Positions 27,700 through 37,484 of a DNA stretch of 64,000 bases are shown one piece after another. The position numbers and the translations under genes were made by a program. The notes beneath the pieces are model-generated. The model was given only the letters and a program-made list of their open reading frames with translations. It was not told the origin of the DNA and did no database searches. Origin of the DNA: Opitutaceae bacterium (lineage in GTDB: Bacteria > Verrucomicrobiota > Verrucomicrobiia > Opitutales > Opitutaceae); contig JAGOJU010000006.1 in NCBI GenBank assembly GCA_017994935.1, positions 1-64,000 on the forward strand. Reading direction: 5' to 3'. Numbering within the stretch: position 1 is the stretch's first letter; the number at the start of each line of letters is the position of its first letter.

Positions 27700-29565
27700 C
27701 TACGCGGCCGTCTTCTTCTGCTGCTTTTCGACAAGCGCCAGAAGCAGGTCTCCCTTGGCGAGATTCCCGAGCAGTTGTCGCTCCTCACTCACAACGGGCA
27801 GCCGTTCCGCCTCCACTCCAAGAAACTTCCCCAGAGCCTGGGAAAACGACATGTCGGGTGTGAGCACCGGCAGATCCTCGCGCAGGATGTCGCGCGCAAT
27901 CACCACCTCCGCCAGCGCAGGATCCTGCAGGAAGGTCTTGATGTCGTGCAGCGCCACCGATCCGACATAACGTTTCCTGGCATCGACGACATAGAGGTTG
28001 TTACGCCGAAGGGACAGAAACGTGCGCGCGATCTCGGCGAAGTCGGCGGACTCCTGCACCGACGGCGGATCCGGTTTCATGAGGTCGGCCACCAGTTCCG
28101 TATCGAGCCTGCCGTCCAGCACCTGCTCCGCCGCCTTCCGTTTCAGCGACACATTGTACAGCGAAATCCCCTCAACGCTCCGGGCGGTGAAATAGGCGAT
28201 CACGCTGCAAAGCATCAAGGGGAGTATGATATCGTAGCTCAGCGTCATCTCGAAAATCATGATGATCGCCATCAGCGGCGCATGGGTGACGGCCGCAAGG
28301 AACGCCCCCATGCCGATCATCGCAAACGCACGAGGATCCACCGGAAATCCCGGGAAATAGATCAGGAGTGCCGATGCCACAAGAAACCCGAGACAGGCCC
28401 CCATGAAGAGCGAAGGCGTGAACACACCGCCAGGCGCTCCCGAACCAAAGGACGACGCCGTGGCGAGCCATTTGCAGACGAAGATCAGCAGCAGCAGGGC
28501 CCACGGAAACTGCCCATTGAGAATTCCGACGATCACGCTGTAGCCATTGCCACAGACCTCAGGCACCTTGACGGCAAGCCCTCCGACCACCAGTCCCCCC
28601 ACCGCCAGCCGAAGGGCGAGCGGAATTCTCATGCCCATAAAAATCCGCTCCGCCGCCTTGAGTGAGCGCAAAAACCACGGCGCCAGCGTTCCCGCCATCA
28701 ACCCGAGCACGACGTAGAGCCCCATCTCCCAGGCTGAACTCAGCTCAAATTCGGGCACGCGATAGAGTCGTTCCGCATGCATCAGCCCCCGCATGGTCAG
28801 TGTTGCCGTGACCGCGGATACCACCAAGGGGCCGAGGCACTCCATCGCAATGGTGCCCAGGATGATCTCCGCGACGAAGAACGATCCCGCGATGGGTGCA
28901 TGGTAGGCCGAGGCGATTCCCGCCGCGGCACCACATGCGACAAGAAGGCGCTGCTGGGGCGGACTGAACTTGCGCCAGCGTCCAATGGTTGACGCCATCA
29001 ATGCGGCCAGATGTACGAGCGGACCTTCCCGCCCGATCGATCCGCCTGACCCGATCGAGAAAAGCGCTGCTGCACTTTTCACAAGGCTCATGCGCACCGG
29101 AAGCCGTCCCGAACCGATGACGATCGCCTCCATGTAGTCCGTGGAACTCTTGCCCGGCGCGATGCGTCGCCCGTATTTCAGCACCAGCCCTCCGAGCAAC
29201 CCGCCCACTGCGGGAATCGCCACGACCCACCACCACGGCAACTGGCGCATCGACTCGACGACACCGGCATTGGATCCGGTCAAAAGCTTGTGCACGCCTT
29301 CCGTGAGAAAAGTAAACAGGATGGCCGCCAACGCCCCGAGAAAGCCAGCCACCGCGGCCCATACGAGCGTCATCTGCCACTCGCTCGGCTGCAGTTTTTC
29401 CTGGATCCAGACCCGCCACTTCAACAGTTGCAGCAGGCGCTTCTGGCTCACCGCATAGAGGCGACCAAGTACTGGAAGGACATGCGTGGAGCCGCGTGTC
29501 AGCGGCTCCGTGAGCATCCGTTTGGCGCGATTCAGAAACGGTGGTGTCGATTGATCGTCGCTCAC
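27700..29565 (-). CDS. ClC-type chloride channel/antiporter with C-terminal CBS domains
   Basis: 621 residues. The ClC selectivity motifs are GSGGSIGREGP (about residues 162-172) and GSGAPGGVFTPSL (near 373), with about ten or more membrane segments up to residue 460. Two CBS domains follow in the C-terminal 150 residues and probably bind nucleotides to gate the channel. An N-terminal cytoplasmic stretch of about 75 residues precedes the first helix. It is convergent with the RND gene, 12 bases apart. Confidence 0.93.
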   Translation of the reverse strand: MSDDQSTPPFLNRAKRMLTEPLTRGSTHVLPVLGRLYAVSQKRLLQLLKWRVWIQEKLQPSEWQMTLVWAAVAGFLGALAAILFTFLTEGVHKLLTGSNAGVVESMRQLPWWWVVAIPAVGGLLGGLVLKYGRRIAPGKSSTDYMEAIVIGSGRLPVRMSLVKSAAALFSIGSGGSIGREGPLVHLAALMASTIGRWRKFSPPQQRLLVACGAAAGIASAYHAPIAGSFFVAEIILGTIAMECLGPLVVSAVTATLTMRGLMHAERLYRVPEFELSSAWEMGLYVVLGLMAGTLAPWFLRSLKAAERIFMGMRIPLALRLAVGGLVVGGLAVKVPEVCGNGYSVIVGILNGQFPWALLLLIFVCKWLATASSFGSGAPGGVFTPSLFMGACLGFLVASALLIYFPGFPVDPRAFAMIGMGAFLAAVTHAPLMAIIMIFEMTLSYDIILPLMLCSVIAYFTARSVEGISLYNVSLKRKAAEQVLDGRLDTELVADLMKPDPPSVQESADFAEIARTFLSLRRNNLYVVDARKRYVGSVALHDIKTFLQDPALAEVVIARDILREDLPVLTPDMSFSQALGKFLGVEAERLPVVSEERQLLGNLAKGDLLLALVEKQQKKTAA

Positions 29566-29680
29566 CGGTCGTTCAGTCCCCCCCTACGCCTTCGTCGCAT
29601 GGAGGAGAAAGGATGGGGAAATTCTTCGCAAAATCACGCTCCGAATCGTCAAATGGACCCAGGAATCAAGCAGCGGGGGA

Positions 29681-30889
29681 TCACACCACCTGCGCCCGGG
29701 TAGAGGAGCCGCCGAAAAGTTCGCGCACTACGCTCCAGGCCTTCAGCAAACCGGCATCCTGAACGCCACCTTCCACCCCATAGGTGCGGGCAACCTCGTC
29801 CTCATGGCCGCGATAGCGCGGCGGCAGGATCAGCAGCGTGCCATCCCCATCCTGCACACTCGAGATGAAGAGTCCCTTCCCCACATGAGGCTTGGTCGCG
29901 GGGATCTCCACCGATCGCTCCGCCATTACCAGCCAGGGACGGTACACGAAGCGCCAGCGGCCGTTCTCCGGCTCATTGACCCAGCGTCCGTACGTGCGGG
30001 TCGGGACTCCGCGCACACACAGGCGGTTGCTCGAAAAAACCTTGTTCTCGGTCGCCGCCAGCTTGAATCGATGTTTGCGCAGCGTGAAGAAGTCCCAGCA
30101 GAAGATCGATCCGAACACCGTCAGTCGAAACGCCCAGCCTGCTATCAGCCAGGAAATGAGGATGACCGCAATCGACAGCGTGGCGCTCACCCAGGGATTC
30201 AGCGTCGTGCTCAGGGTAATGAGGCCGAGCAGCGACGTCCTCGCCGCCTTCAGGGCCATGTCGATCGCACCCCAGGGGCTGAGCAGGATGAGTGCATTGA
30301 TCGCATGCGACGCCATCCACACCACACAGAAAACCGCGATGCCAAACGGTACGGTCAGCAGGTTCAGCACCCAGGAAAAGTCGATTGTTCCAAACCCGAT
30401 CATCGCAAATCCCGTGGGCATCATCATTGCGCCCTGCGATCCACCCGAGAGGAGCAGCTTCGAGATCGCATCCATGGTGAACGGCACCACCGCGCCGGCG
30501 GCCACCAGTCCGGAGCACTTGTTCTCGATCGTCTCCAGGACATCCAGCGGTTTCTTGAAACCCGGCGGAAGAACCGTCCCGAGGGTGTCCTTGAAGGCGC
30601 AAGCCCCCGCAATCAGGAGCGCGGGAATCCAGAACCCGGTCCTCGCAAACCATGGCAAGGAGCCGCGTTGGGCTTCATCGGTGGTCGCCCAGCGATACGC
30701 ACCGTAGGCACCGGTGCCAAGCAGGGGCGAGATGGCAATACCCGTCAATGTGGCTAGCGCGGCGCTGATGCCCGCAGCAGGTGAGCTGTCCCGGGCTATC
30801 GGCACTTGCTTTGTGGCCGCCAGCAAAGGAACGGCAAGGACAGCCATCAAACCAAGCACGAGGCAGAACGGTGCGATTCGTTTGAGCAT
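29681..30889 (-). CDS. Unrecognised multi-pass membrane protein with soluble C-terminal domain
   Basis: 402 residues from an ATG at 30889. A signal-like first segment (residues 5-23) is followed by about six further hydrophobic segments (near 40-60, 85-105, 145-190, 200-225, 255-285). The C-terminal third (about residues 290-400) is soluble, with many Arg, Trp and Gly residues. No family was recognised. It lies alone between a ClC channel and an oxidoreductase on the same strand. The mix of a membrane body and a soluble tail could suit a transporter or an envelope protein, but nothing in the sequence decides this. Confidence 0.7.
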   Translation of the reverse strand: MLKRIAPFCLVLGLMAVLAVPLLAATKQVPIARDSSPAAGISAALATLTGIAISPLLGTGAYGAYRWATTDEAQRGSLPWFARTGFWIPALLIAGACAFKDTLGTVLPPGFKKPLDVLETIENKCSGLVAAGAVVPFTMDAISKLLLSGGSQGAMMMPTGFAMIGFGTIDFSWVLNLLTVPFGIAVFCVVWMASHAINALILLSPWGAIDMALKAARTSLLGLITLSTTLNPWVSATLSIAVILISWLIAGWAFRLTVFGSIFCWDFFTLRKHRFKLAATENKVFSSNRLCVRGVPTRTYGRWVNEPENGRWRFVYRPWLVMAERSVEIPATKPHVGKGLFISSVQDGDGTLLILPPRYRGHEDEVARTYGVEGGVQDAGLLKAWSVVRELFGGSSTRAQVV

Positions 30890-30981
30890 AGAAGGGAGTG
30901 TGAGCCGAGAAAAGCCCACCCCGCACCAAAGGTAAAGCCAATGCCTTGGTATTTACACGCCTCGCGACCGGCGATCGCCAT

Positions 30982-32016
30982 TCAAGCCCCTGCCGGATCG
31001 TACACCAACCCCGCGGCGGCCCTCCATTGATCAAGGACCGCCATCGTGCCCAACGTATCTTCTGCCGTCACCTCAGGAACTTCCCGCAGTCCATCCGCAA
31101 GAGCCCGCGCAAAGGCATCCGCCTCCATGCCATACAGGAACTCCTCGGTTTCGACCAGGATCTCCTCCGGCGCGGAGGCACCCCGCTTCTGCAGGAGGAG
31201 CCGTGAACAACCCCCTTCGCGATTGGGAATCCACGGTACCGGGATCTGAAGCCAGCCTTCGCTGCCGTAGATCCAGGCCGCATTGTCCCGCTGCAGCCCG
31301 ATCCCGCAGGACACCTCTGCAAGGATGTTCCCGGGAAAGGTCATCAGCGCCGCAGCATACGCATCGACGCCGCTTTCCGAATGAATGTTTGCCGCTCCGG
31401 AGAAAGTAACCGGTTCCGCAAACGACCTCCCGGACGCGGCCCCTGCAATCAATCGTACAAAAGAAACAGGATAGCCACCGACATCGAGAATACCGCCTCC
31501 ACCCAGCGACTTTGCCCATGCCCGCGACTCCGGCTGATAGTTCAGGTGAAAGCTGAACGCAGCCTGAATCGAACACACGCGGCCGATCGCACCGCTCTTC
31601 ACAATTTCGATCACCTTCCTGGTCTGCGGATGACACCGGTACATGTAGGCCTCCATCAGCATCACACCGGCCTTGCGGCAGGCCTCAAACGCAAGCACCG
31701 CCTCGGCGCGACTCATCCCCAAGGGTTTCTCACAGAGGACATGTTTGCCTGCGTTCGCCGCACGCACCACCCACTCCACATGAAACGGATGCGGCGTGGC
31801 GACGTAGACCGCCGTCACGCGCGGATCCGACAGAAGCGCATCGTAGGACCCAAACGCCACCGGCACTCCCTGCTGCGCGGCAAACGCCTCCGCCTTTGCA
31901 AGATTCCGGCTCGCCACCGCCACGACACGACCCCTTTTCGACCGGCTCACGCCTCGCACAAAGGTGCCGGCAATGCGACCGGTGGAAAGCACGCCCCACG
32001 CAAGTTGTGATGCCAT
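30982..32016 (-). CDS. Gfo/Idh/MocA family NAD(P)-dependent oxidoreductase
   Basis: 344 residues. The N-terminal Rossmann domain starts WGVLSTGRIAGTFV (nucleotide loop), the conserved EKPLGMSRAEA motif lies near residue 95, and the C-terminal alpha/beta substrate domain includes the GGGILDVGGYPVSFV segment. It probably oxidises or reduces a sugar, inositol or related polyol; the family cannot be narrowed from sequence alone. It is a single gene without pathway neighbours. Confidence 0.92.
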   Translation of the reverse strand: MASQLAWGVLSTGRIAGTFVRGVSRSKRGRVVAVASRNLAKAEAFAAQQGVPVAFGSYDALLSDPRVTAVYVATPHPFHVEWVVRAANAGKHVLCEKPLGMSRAEAVLAFEACRKAGVMLMEAYMYRCHPQTRKVIEIVKSGAIGRVCSIQAAFSFHLNYQPESRAWAKSLGGGGILDVGGYPVSFVRLIAGAASGRSFAEPVTFSGAANIHSESGVDAYAAALMTFPGNILAEVSCGIGLQRDNAAWIYGSEGWLQIPVPWIPNREGGCSRLLLQKRGASAPEEILVETEEFLYGMEADAFARALADGLREVPEVTAEDTLGTMAVLDQWRAAAGLVYDPAGA

Positions 32017-32195
32017 GATGCCTCACAGCATGCCGTTTCACGAATCCCGCGCCAGCCTGTAAACCCGCTCCGGCTTCCTCCGAATACCAAGGGGTACGTG
32101 ACTCCGATGCCTTTTCCGGAATCTCTGTGAGACGTCATCCGCCAACGGCCACCCTCACGCTCACTCCGGCCCGCAGCGGAGCCACCGCCGATGCT

Positions 32196-33386
32196 TCAGG
32201 CCAGGGGCTGGAAACTGATGTCGTGTTTCATCTTTCCCTCCAGATTGCGTACGACGATTCGCAGCCGGTCGGCATCGGCCGAAGCCTCCATCCACGTGGC
32301 GGCCTCCGGCTTCGGTCCTCCGCCGATCAGCTGCGCATAGGGAAATTCCGCGGTGGCCGGCATCCACGTGTCCCGATGGGTGTGTCCGGAAATGATCACC
32401 TGCGCCTTCCACGCCACAAGTGAGTCGTGCCAAGCCGCACGACTGCGTCCGCTGTGACGATCAAATCCGCGGTTCGCGTAGTCCTGCGGGCTCTCGTCTA
32501 TCCAGCGAAGCGGAATGTGACAGCAAACAACGCGGTAGGGTGCCCCCGCCATTTCCGGCCGTTTGATCGTTTTCGCCAGCCAGGACGCCTGCTCCTTCCT
32601 CAGCCGATCGAACGAAACCCGTCCTTCGAACGACGGATGATTGTCCGGTTTGTCCTCACCGGTATCCATGAAGATGAACGCCACCGGACCCGAACGAAAC
32701 GCGTAGAACGGCCTGCCGCTCGGCGTCGCCACCATGTCCGGCATGCGGAAGGCAAACTTTCCCCGGACATCGTGATTGCCCCACGTCAGCAGCAGCGGAC
32801 GGCCATCCGTGATGTCGCATTCGCCCGGATGTAGCAGCGTCGGGATCAGCAGGTCCTCCGTTGTCCAATTGTTGCAGGTATCCCCATTCCACAAGAGAAA
32901 ATCCGCGCGCGGCGTCTTCTCGTGGAGCGCCTTGATCGTGGGATTGTTGATATGCGTGTCATTCCACACGACAAACGACGTCGAACTGGCCGACGGATCG
33001 AGCGTGCGGAAGGATTTCCATTCCGTCGTCTCGGTGGCGCCACCCTCGGCAGCCAGCGTCACGGCACGGACGCGGTACATGTGGCCGGGCTTGAGTCCCG
33101 AAAGCCGCACCCGCAGCACCTCGTCCCCCTGAGGAACAAATCCGAAGGCATCCGTGCTCGCAACGCCGCTCACGCCATCATTCGACTCCCATTCGAGGCG
33201 TCCACGGCACAGGGTCGTCACACCCCATACCGCCTCAATGCCATCTGCCCGCGGCGCCATCAGGACCATCGGTGTCCGTGTCAGGCGCCCGGAGGCAGAA
33301 GGGACGTCCGCCCGCGAAGAACTCGTCGCCAGGACCGCACCGATCGTGCCGCCCGTCACCTGTCCGATAAAATGCCTGCGATTCAT
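32196..33386 (-). CDS. Exported metallophosphoesterase with N-terminal fibronectin-like domain
   Basis: 396 residues. The start MNRRHFIGQVTGG carries a twin-arginine-like signal. A fibronectin/purple-phosphatase-like domain (about 30-125) is followed by a calcineurin-type phosphoesterase with the motifs DTHINNP, GDTCNNW, GNHD and GHTHRD, which supply the two-metal site. It probably acts in the periplasm or on the cell surface on phosphomonoesters or diesters. It is divergent from an alkaline-phosphatase-superfamily gene, which hints at shared phosphate-scavenging roles. Confidence 0.9.
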   Translation of the reverse strand: MNRRHFIGQVTGGTIGAVLATSSSRADVPSASGRLTRTPMVLMAPRADGIEAVWGVTTLCRGRLEWESNDGVSGVASTDAFGFVPQGDEVLRVRLSGLKPGHMYRVRAVTLAAEGGATETTEWKSFRTLDPSASSTSFVVWNDTHINNPTIKALHEKTPRADFLLWNGDTCNNWTTEDLLIPTLLHPGECDITDGRPLLLTWGNHDVRGKFAFRMPDMVATPSGRPFYAFRSGPVAFIFMDTGEDKPDNHPSFEGRVSFDRLRKEQASWLAKTIKRPEMAGAPYRVVCCHIPLRWIDESPQDYANRGFDRHSGRSRAAWHDSLVAWKAQVIISGHTHRDTWMPATAEFPYAQLIGGGPKPEAATWMEASADADRLRIVVRNLEGKMKHDISFQPLA

Positions 33387-33691
33387 GGGGAAAAGGGATC
33401 AGCGCACCCGGATGCCTCAGCGCAGCAACCTCTCATCCGATCTTCCAACTCCAACGTTGCTGGGAAACGCGCGCGGGTCCAAGAGTTCGAGAAGATTCGC
33501 CCGACTTCCCCTCCCGTCGCAACGGCAAATGCACGCAAGGGCGAACAAAATGTCTGCTCACGTGTTGCAGGCCACGACTCCGCCAAACCTCTCGCGGCCG
33601 GCAGGGCAATCCCTTCCACGGACTTGCCCCGCGCTCAAAACGCACAATGCTGGAACCCTTTGCCGTCTGGCATCACCTTCCTTCCTTGTCC
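33387..33691. other. Divergent intergenic region between the two phosphatase genes
   Basis: These 305 bases separate two divergent phosphatase genes and must hold both promoters. I looked for Pho-box-like direct repeats, hairpins and RNA genes and saw nothing convincing. An upstream extension of the alkaline-phosphatase-superfamily frame to 33647 exists, but the ATG at 33692 is the better start. Confidence 0.4.
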
Positions 33692-35329
33692 ATGCCCTTC
33701 ACCTTCCGCACCCTTTTCATTGCGCTGATCTCCCTTGTCTCCGTGGCCGCCTCCGCGAGCCCGCAGCCCACCCCCACCCGAGACCTGGTTGTGCTCATCA
33801 GCCTGGATCAATTCCGCGCTGACTACCTTCAGCGTTTCCGTCCTTTTTTCGGATCGAACGGATTCAATCTCCTGCTCGACAAGGGCGCCGTCTTTTCCGA
33901 CTGCCATCACAGGCATGCCCTTACCAACACCGGGCCAGGCCATGCGGTCATGCTCACGGGAACCTTCGCGAACATCAACGGCATCATTGAGAACGACTGG
34001 ACCGACCGCACCACCCTGCGGTCGACCAATTGTGTTTCCGATCCATCCGTGGAAATCATCGGCCGGGCGATTGGTGCCCAGAAACCGGAGGGACGTTCCC
34101 CGCGGAACCTGAACGTCACCACGGTCGGGGACGAATTCAAGCTGGCGCGGGGTGGCAAACCCAAGGTGATCGGCATCGCCAACAAGGATCGCGCCGCCAT
34201 TCTCACGAGCGGCCATCTCGCCGACGCCGCGTACTTCATGCAGGAGGGCTCGTTTGTCACCTCAACCTACTACATGAAGCAGGTGCCTGCCTGGGTAGCG
34301 GCCTGGAATCAGGCCGGAAAGGCCAGCTCCTACTTCGGAAAGGTGTGGGATCGTATCCTGCCGGCGGCCTCCTATGAGATCCAGGGACCCGATGACATGG
34401 AGGGCGAGTTCACAGGCGGCGGACTCGGCCGCACGTTTCCAAAGACAGTCACGGGTGGGGAAAACAAACCCGGTCCCGCCTTCTACTCCAACCTCGCTCT
34501 GACCCCTTTTGCGAGCGAGCTCCTCGCGGACTTCGCCAAGGCCGCCGTGATGCAGGAGAATCTCGGCAAGCGAGGCACGACTGACATCCTCTGCCTGGGT
34601 TTCTCCGCTCCGGATGCGATCGGCCACAACTATGGCCCCAATAGCCATGAAGTCATGGACAATGCCGTGCGCACGGATCGGATCCTCGGCGAGTTCTTCG
34701 ATTTTCTGGACGGTTGGGTCGGACTCAACCGCTGCACGATCATTCTCACGGCAGACCACGGAGCTCCTCCCACGCCTGAGTACCTTCGCGCCACCGGCCG
34801 CGACATTCCCACCGGCCGCATGCGATTCCGCGATGCCGCGCGTGCGGAGGAGGCGGCACTCAATGCCCGATTTGGCCCGCTCGCCGACAGAGGCCCCTGG
34901 CTCGTCAACTACGGCCTGATCCAGCCATCGGCACTCAAGGAGAAGAACCTGGATCCGAAGGAAGTGCAGGTCGTCATGCGCGATGCGGCGCTCCAGCTTC
35001 CCTGGGTGCAGGCTGCCTACACCAGGGACCAGCTTGAGCGCGGTGATGTGAGTGACAGCCTCGGGCGGCAGGCCCTGCTCAGTTTCAACCGCGAGCGCAG
35101 TGGTGATCTCATGGTGCTGGTGAAACCGTATTTCTTCCAACGCGATGTCGGCGTATCCCACGGATCCCCGTACAACTACGACACCCATGTCCCGCTGCTC
35201 TGGTACGGTGTAGGCGTGCCGCAGGGCGAACACACGGAACGCGTGGGCATCGACGACCTCGCGCCCACGCTCTCCCACCTCCTCGGCATACCGGCCCCAC
35301 CTCGGGCAAACGGCAGGGTGCTGTTCTGA
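33692..35329 (+). CDS. Alkaline phosphatase superfamily enzyme (PafA-like, exported)
   Basis: 545 residues with a signal peptide (residues 1-22). The superfamily core is clear: DQFRADY (first metal Asp), the nucleophile Thr in TNTGPGHAVMLTG, GFSAPDAIGHNYGP (second metal site) and TADHG, ending with a His in the VSHGSPYNYDTHVP region. This matches PafA-type periplasmic phosphate-irrepressible phosphatases and related nucleotide pyrophosphatases; the substrate preference (monoester or diester) is not visible. It is convergent with the RluA gene, only 2 bases apart. Confidence 0.9.
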   Translation: MPFTFRTLFIALISLVSVAASASPQPTPTRDLVVLISLDQFRADYLQRFRPFFGSNGFNLLLDKGAVFSDCHHRHALTNTGPGHAVMLTGTFANINGIIENDWTDRTTLRSTNCVSDPSVEIIGRAIGAQKPEGRSPRNLNVTTVGDEFKLARGGKPKVIGIANKDRAAILTSGHLADAAYFMQEGSFVTSTYYMKQVPAWVAAWNQAGKASSYFGKVWDRILPAASYEIQGPDDMEGEFTGGGLGRTFPKTVTGGENKPGPAFYSNLALTPFASELLADFAKAAVMQENLGKRGTTDILCLGFSAPDAIGHNYGPNSHEVMDNAVRTDRILGEFFDFLDGWVGLNRCTIILTADHGAPPTPEYLRATGRDIPTGRMRFRDAARAEEAALNARFGPLADRGPWLVNYGLIQPSALKEKNLDPKEVQVVMRDAALQLPWVQAAYTRDQLERGDVSDSLGRQALLSFNRERSGDLMVLVKPYFFQRDVGVSHGSPYNYDTHVPLLWYGVGVPQGEHTERVGIDDLAPTLSHLLGIPAPPRANGRVLF

Positions 35330-35331
35330 CG

Positions 35332-36432
35332 CTACTTCTTCCGTCTGCGCCTTGCCGTATCCCGCAGAGAGTCTGACCCCGCGGGCATTGTCCGCGACGC
35401 GCTCTTTCGATTTGCGCGACTTACCTTGGCCTTCACACGCGGTCGTTTCGCGACTGACCTCTTCACACGCGAGCCTTTCGCCCGGGGTGCTTTTCCTCGA
35501 AGGGCTTGAAGCAGTGTCTGAAAATCCCTCGGCAGCGGGGCACGCAGGTCCAGCGTGCGCCCGGAGCTTGGGTGCGTCACCACGAGATGTTCCGCATGCA
35601 GCATCACCCGATCGGCCTTCAACGCCGGAGAACGTGCATCCGGTTTCCAGCCATAGACGTCGTCGCCCACGATGACGTGCCCAAGGTGTTTGAGATGCAC
35701 GCGGATCTGATGGGTCCGCCCCGTATGGATGGTGCAGCGAAGCAGGGCGGCCTGTTCACCGAACGCTTCCACGCGTTCCCAGTCGGTATGGGCATCCCTT
35801 CCTCCTTCGTCTGGCTCCCTGATCGTCATCTTGTGACGATGCTGGGGATTTCGGCCGATCGCCTTCGTGATGCTTCCGCTCAGCAGCGGAGGCACACCCT
35901 GCACAAGCGCCAGGTATTCCTTGTGCAGCGTTCGTTCTGAAAACTGCGCACTCAGAGCGCGGTGGGCGGCATCGGTCTTCGCCACCAGCATCACACCCGA
36001 GGTCTCCCGATCCAGCCTGTGGACGATCCCCGGACGCTCCACGCCACCTATCCCGCTCAGCGTGCCTGCACAGTGCGCCAGCAGCGCATGAACCAGCGTG
36101 TCCTCGCCGGTGCCTGCCCCAGGGTGCACCACCATGCCGGCCGCCTTGTTGATCGCGAGGAGATGTTTGTCCTCATACAGTATCTCAAGGGGAATCTCAA
36201 CCGGGCGAAGGTCCAACGATCGGACATCGGGAAATCGGAAGATCAGGGTTTCTCCTGGAAGCAGAACGGTGTCACGCGACAGTGCGAGCCCCGCGCGCTT
36301 GACGAGCCCCGCATCAAACGAACGCTGAATCGCGACACGGCTGAATTCCGGAAACGCGGTCGCGAGCGCCTTGTCGGCCCGCACGCGGCGGGCTTCAGGA
36401 GGATGCAGGTAGACTCTTTCGTCGTTTGTCAC
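35332..36432 (-). CDS. RluA/RluD-family pseudouridine synthase with basic C-terminal tail
   Basis: 366 residues. An N-terminal S4 RNA-binding domain (about residues 17-75) is followed by the catalytic domain with the HRLDRETSG motif, whose Asp is the nucleophile, and then GRTHQIRVHL. The family modifies uridines in rRNA or tRNA; the closest general type is RluD. After the catalytic domain there are about 50 extra residues extremely rich in Arg and Lys (residues about 312-366), which are not part of the standard enzyme and may add RNA binding. Confidence 0.93.
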   Translation of the reverse strand: MTNDERVYLHPPEARRVRADKALATAFPEFSRVAIQRSFDAGLVKRAGLALSRDTVLLPGETLIFRFPDVRSLDLRPVEIPLEILYEDKHLLAINKAAGMVVHPGAGTGEDTLVHALLAHCAGTLSGIGGVERPGIVHRLDRETSGVMLVAKTDAAHRALSAQFSERTLHKEYLALVQGVPPLLSGSITKAIGRNPQHRHKMTIREPDEGGRDAHTDWERVEAFGEQAALLRCTIHTGRTHQIRVHLKHLGHVIVGDDVYGWKPDARSPALKADRVMLHAEHLVVTHPSSGRTLDLRAPLPRDFQTLLQALRGKAPRAKGSRVKRSVAKRPRVKAKVSRANRKSASRTMPAGSDSLRDTARRRRKK

Positions 36433-36483
36433 GCAGACACATGGTCATGCGCGCACCCACACCCAAGCGCAAGCGCCGTTCGG

Positions 36484-36669
36484 TCAGGGCTGTACCGAAG
36501 GAGCGGTCACCGAGGTTGCAACATTCGTGGCAGGCTGCACAAGCGCCGCCGCATCAGCGACAGGACTCTGCGTTGCAGGCACCGGGGAATCCATGAAGGA
36601 GACGGCGGCGGCAACAACACCTGCGAGGAGGGCAACACCGAGGAGATTCTGGAGGGTTGAGTAGTTCAT
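36484..36669 (-). CDS. 61-residue single-membrane-segment peptide
   Basis: Starting at the ATG at 36669 (a longer version from 36735 adds residues that do not look real), the product has one hydrophobic segment (about residues 8-27) and a Pro/Ala/Thr/Val-rich tail. No family recognised. It is on the strand of the RluA gene, 51 bases upstream of it. Small membrane peptides of this kind are often missed. Whether it is translated is uncertain. Confidence 0.45.
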   Translation of the reverse strand: MNYSTLQNLLGVALLAGVVAAAVSFMDSPVPATQSPVADAAALVQPATNVATSVTAPSVQP

Positions 36670-36824
36670 GATGATTTGGATTGCAAAGTCCAAGACGACA
36701 CATGCCGGCATGCCGGTAACGTGCACCGGAAACATTCTCCCGACAAAATCTCGCCGGCCGCTGTAACCTTCCCGGGCCCCACAGCGTCAACCCGGTGTTG
36801 CTCCGTGGGGAATCCCCTATGGGG

Positions 36825-37451
36825 CTAGCGATTCTTCCTCAGCCAGAGCCAGAGAATCCCCGAGGCGATCATCGTTCCGAGAAAGGCGATGACCGCAGTA
36901 CGAAAAGAGTCGTCCGCTGAAACCGAGTAGATCAGCGCAACCGCAAGGTTCGGCAGCATGGTCAGCAGGACAATCCTCCTCAGCGGAATGCCCATCGCGG
37001 CGGCCACGATGACCGACGTCTCCGCCAGCACGGGAACGCTGCGCAGGCACGCCAGGGTCAACGCCAGCCGCGTCTGCAATGCCTCACGAAGGCGGGCGAG
37101 TTCCTCGTCGGGAAAGAAGCGCGGCGCAATTCTCCCTACGGCCACGCGCCCGAACCATGCCGCCGCCAGCACCCCCGCCGTAAGCCCTACGGTGCCGCCA
37201 ATCACTCCGGCAAGGGTTCCCGCCTTGGCTGCGAGAAACATGATGACGAGGGTCGCCGGGACCGGCGCCACGGAGTCCGCCGCCAGAAGTACGATCGCAA
37301 TCACCACAAGCCACTCCACCCTGTGCTCCTGAGCATCGAGCAGCGGCATCACGAAATCCTCGCCCCAGATCACAAAGGGCGCACACACCAGCGCCATCAC
37401 CAGAAGCACAAAGAGGACGACCTTTACCAGGCGGAACGACGGGGACTTCAT
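36825..37451 (-). CDS. VTT/DedA-like (SNARE-associated type) membrane protein
   Basis: 208 residues with about five hydrophobic segments. The central part (residues about 55-150) has the DedA/VTT pattern: small-residue-rich helices with PVPATLVIMFLAAKAG and a GxxxG-rich loop, then R...VPVLAETSVIVAAAMGIPL. Family members move or flip lipids such as undecaprenyl phosphate or maintain the membrane; which one applies here is not known. The next gene on the same strand downstream is the small peptide. Confidence 0.75.
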   Translation of the reverse strand: MKSPSFRLVKVVLFVLLVMALVCAPFVIWGEDFVMPLLDAQEHRVEWLVVIAIVLLAADSVAPVPATLVIMFLAAKAGTLAGVIGGTVGLTAGVLAAAWFGRVAVGRIAPRFFPDEELARLREALQTRLALTLACLRSVPVLAETSVIVAAAMGIPLRRIVLLTMLPNLAVALIYSVSADDSFRTAVIAFLGTMIASGILWLWLRKNR

Positions 37452-37484
37452 GAATGTACTTGGCCGGGAGAAACCAGTCGCACG

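Noticed and set aside
36670..36735. 22-residue N-terminal extension of the small membrane peptide
   Set aside because: The internal ATG at 36669 gives a compact one-helix peptide; the extension shows no conserved features.
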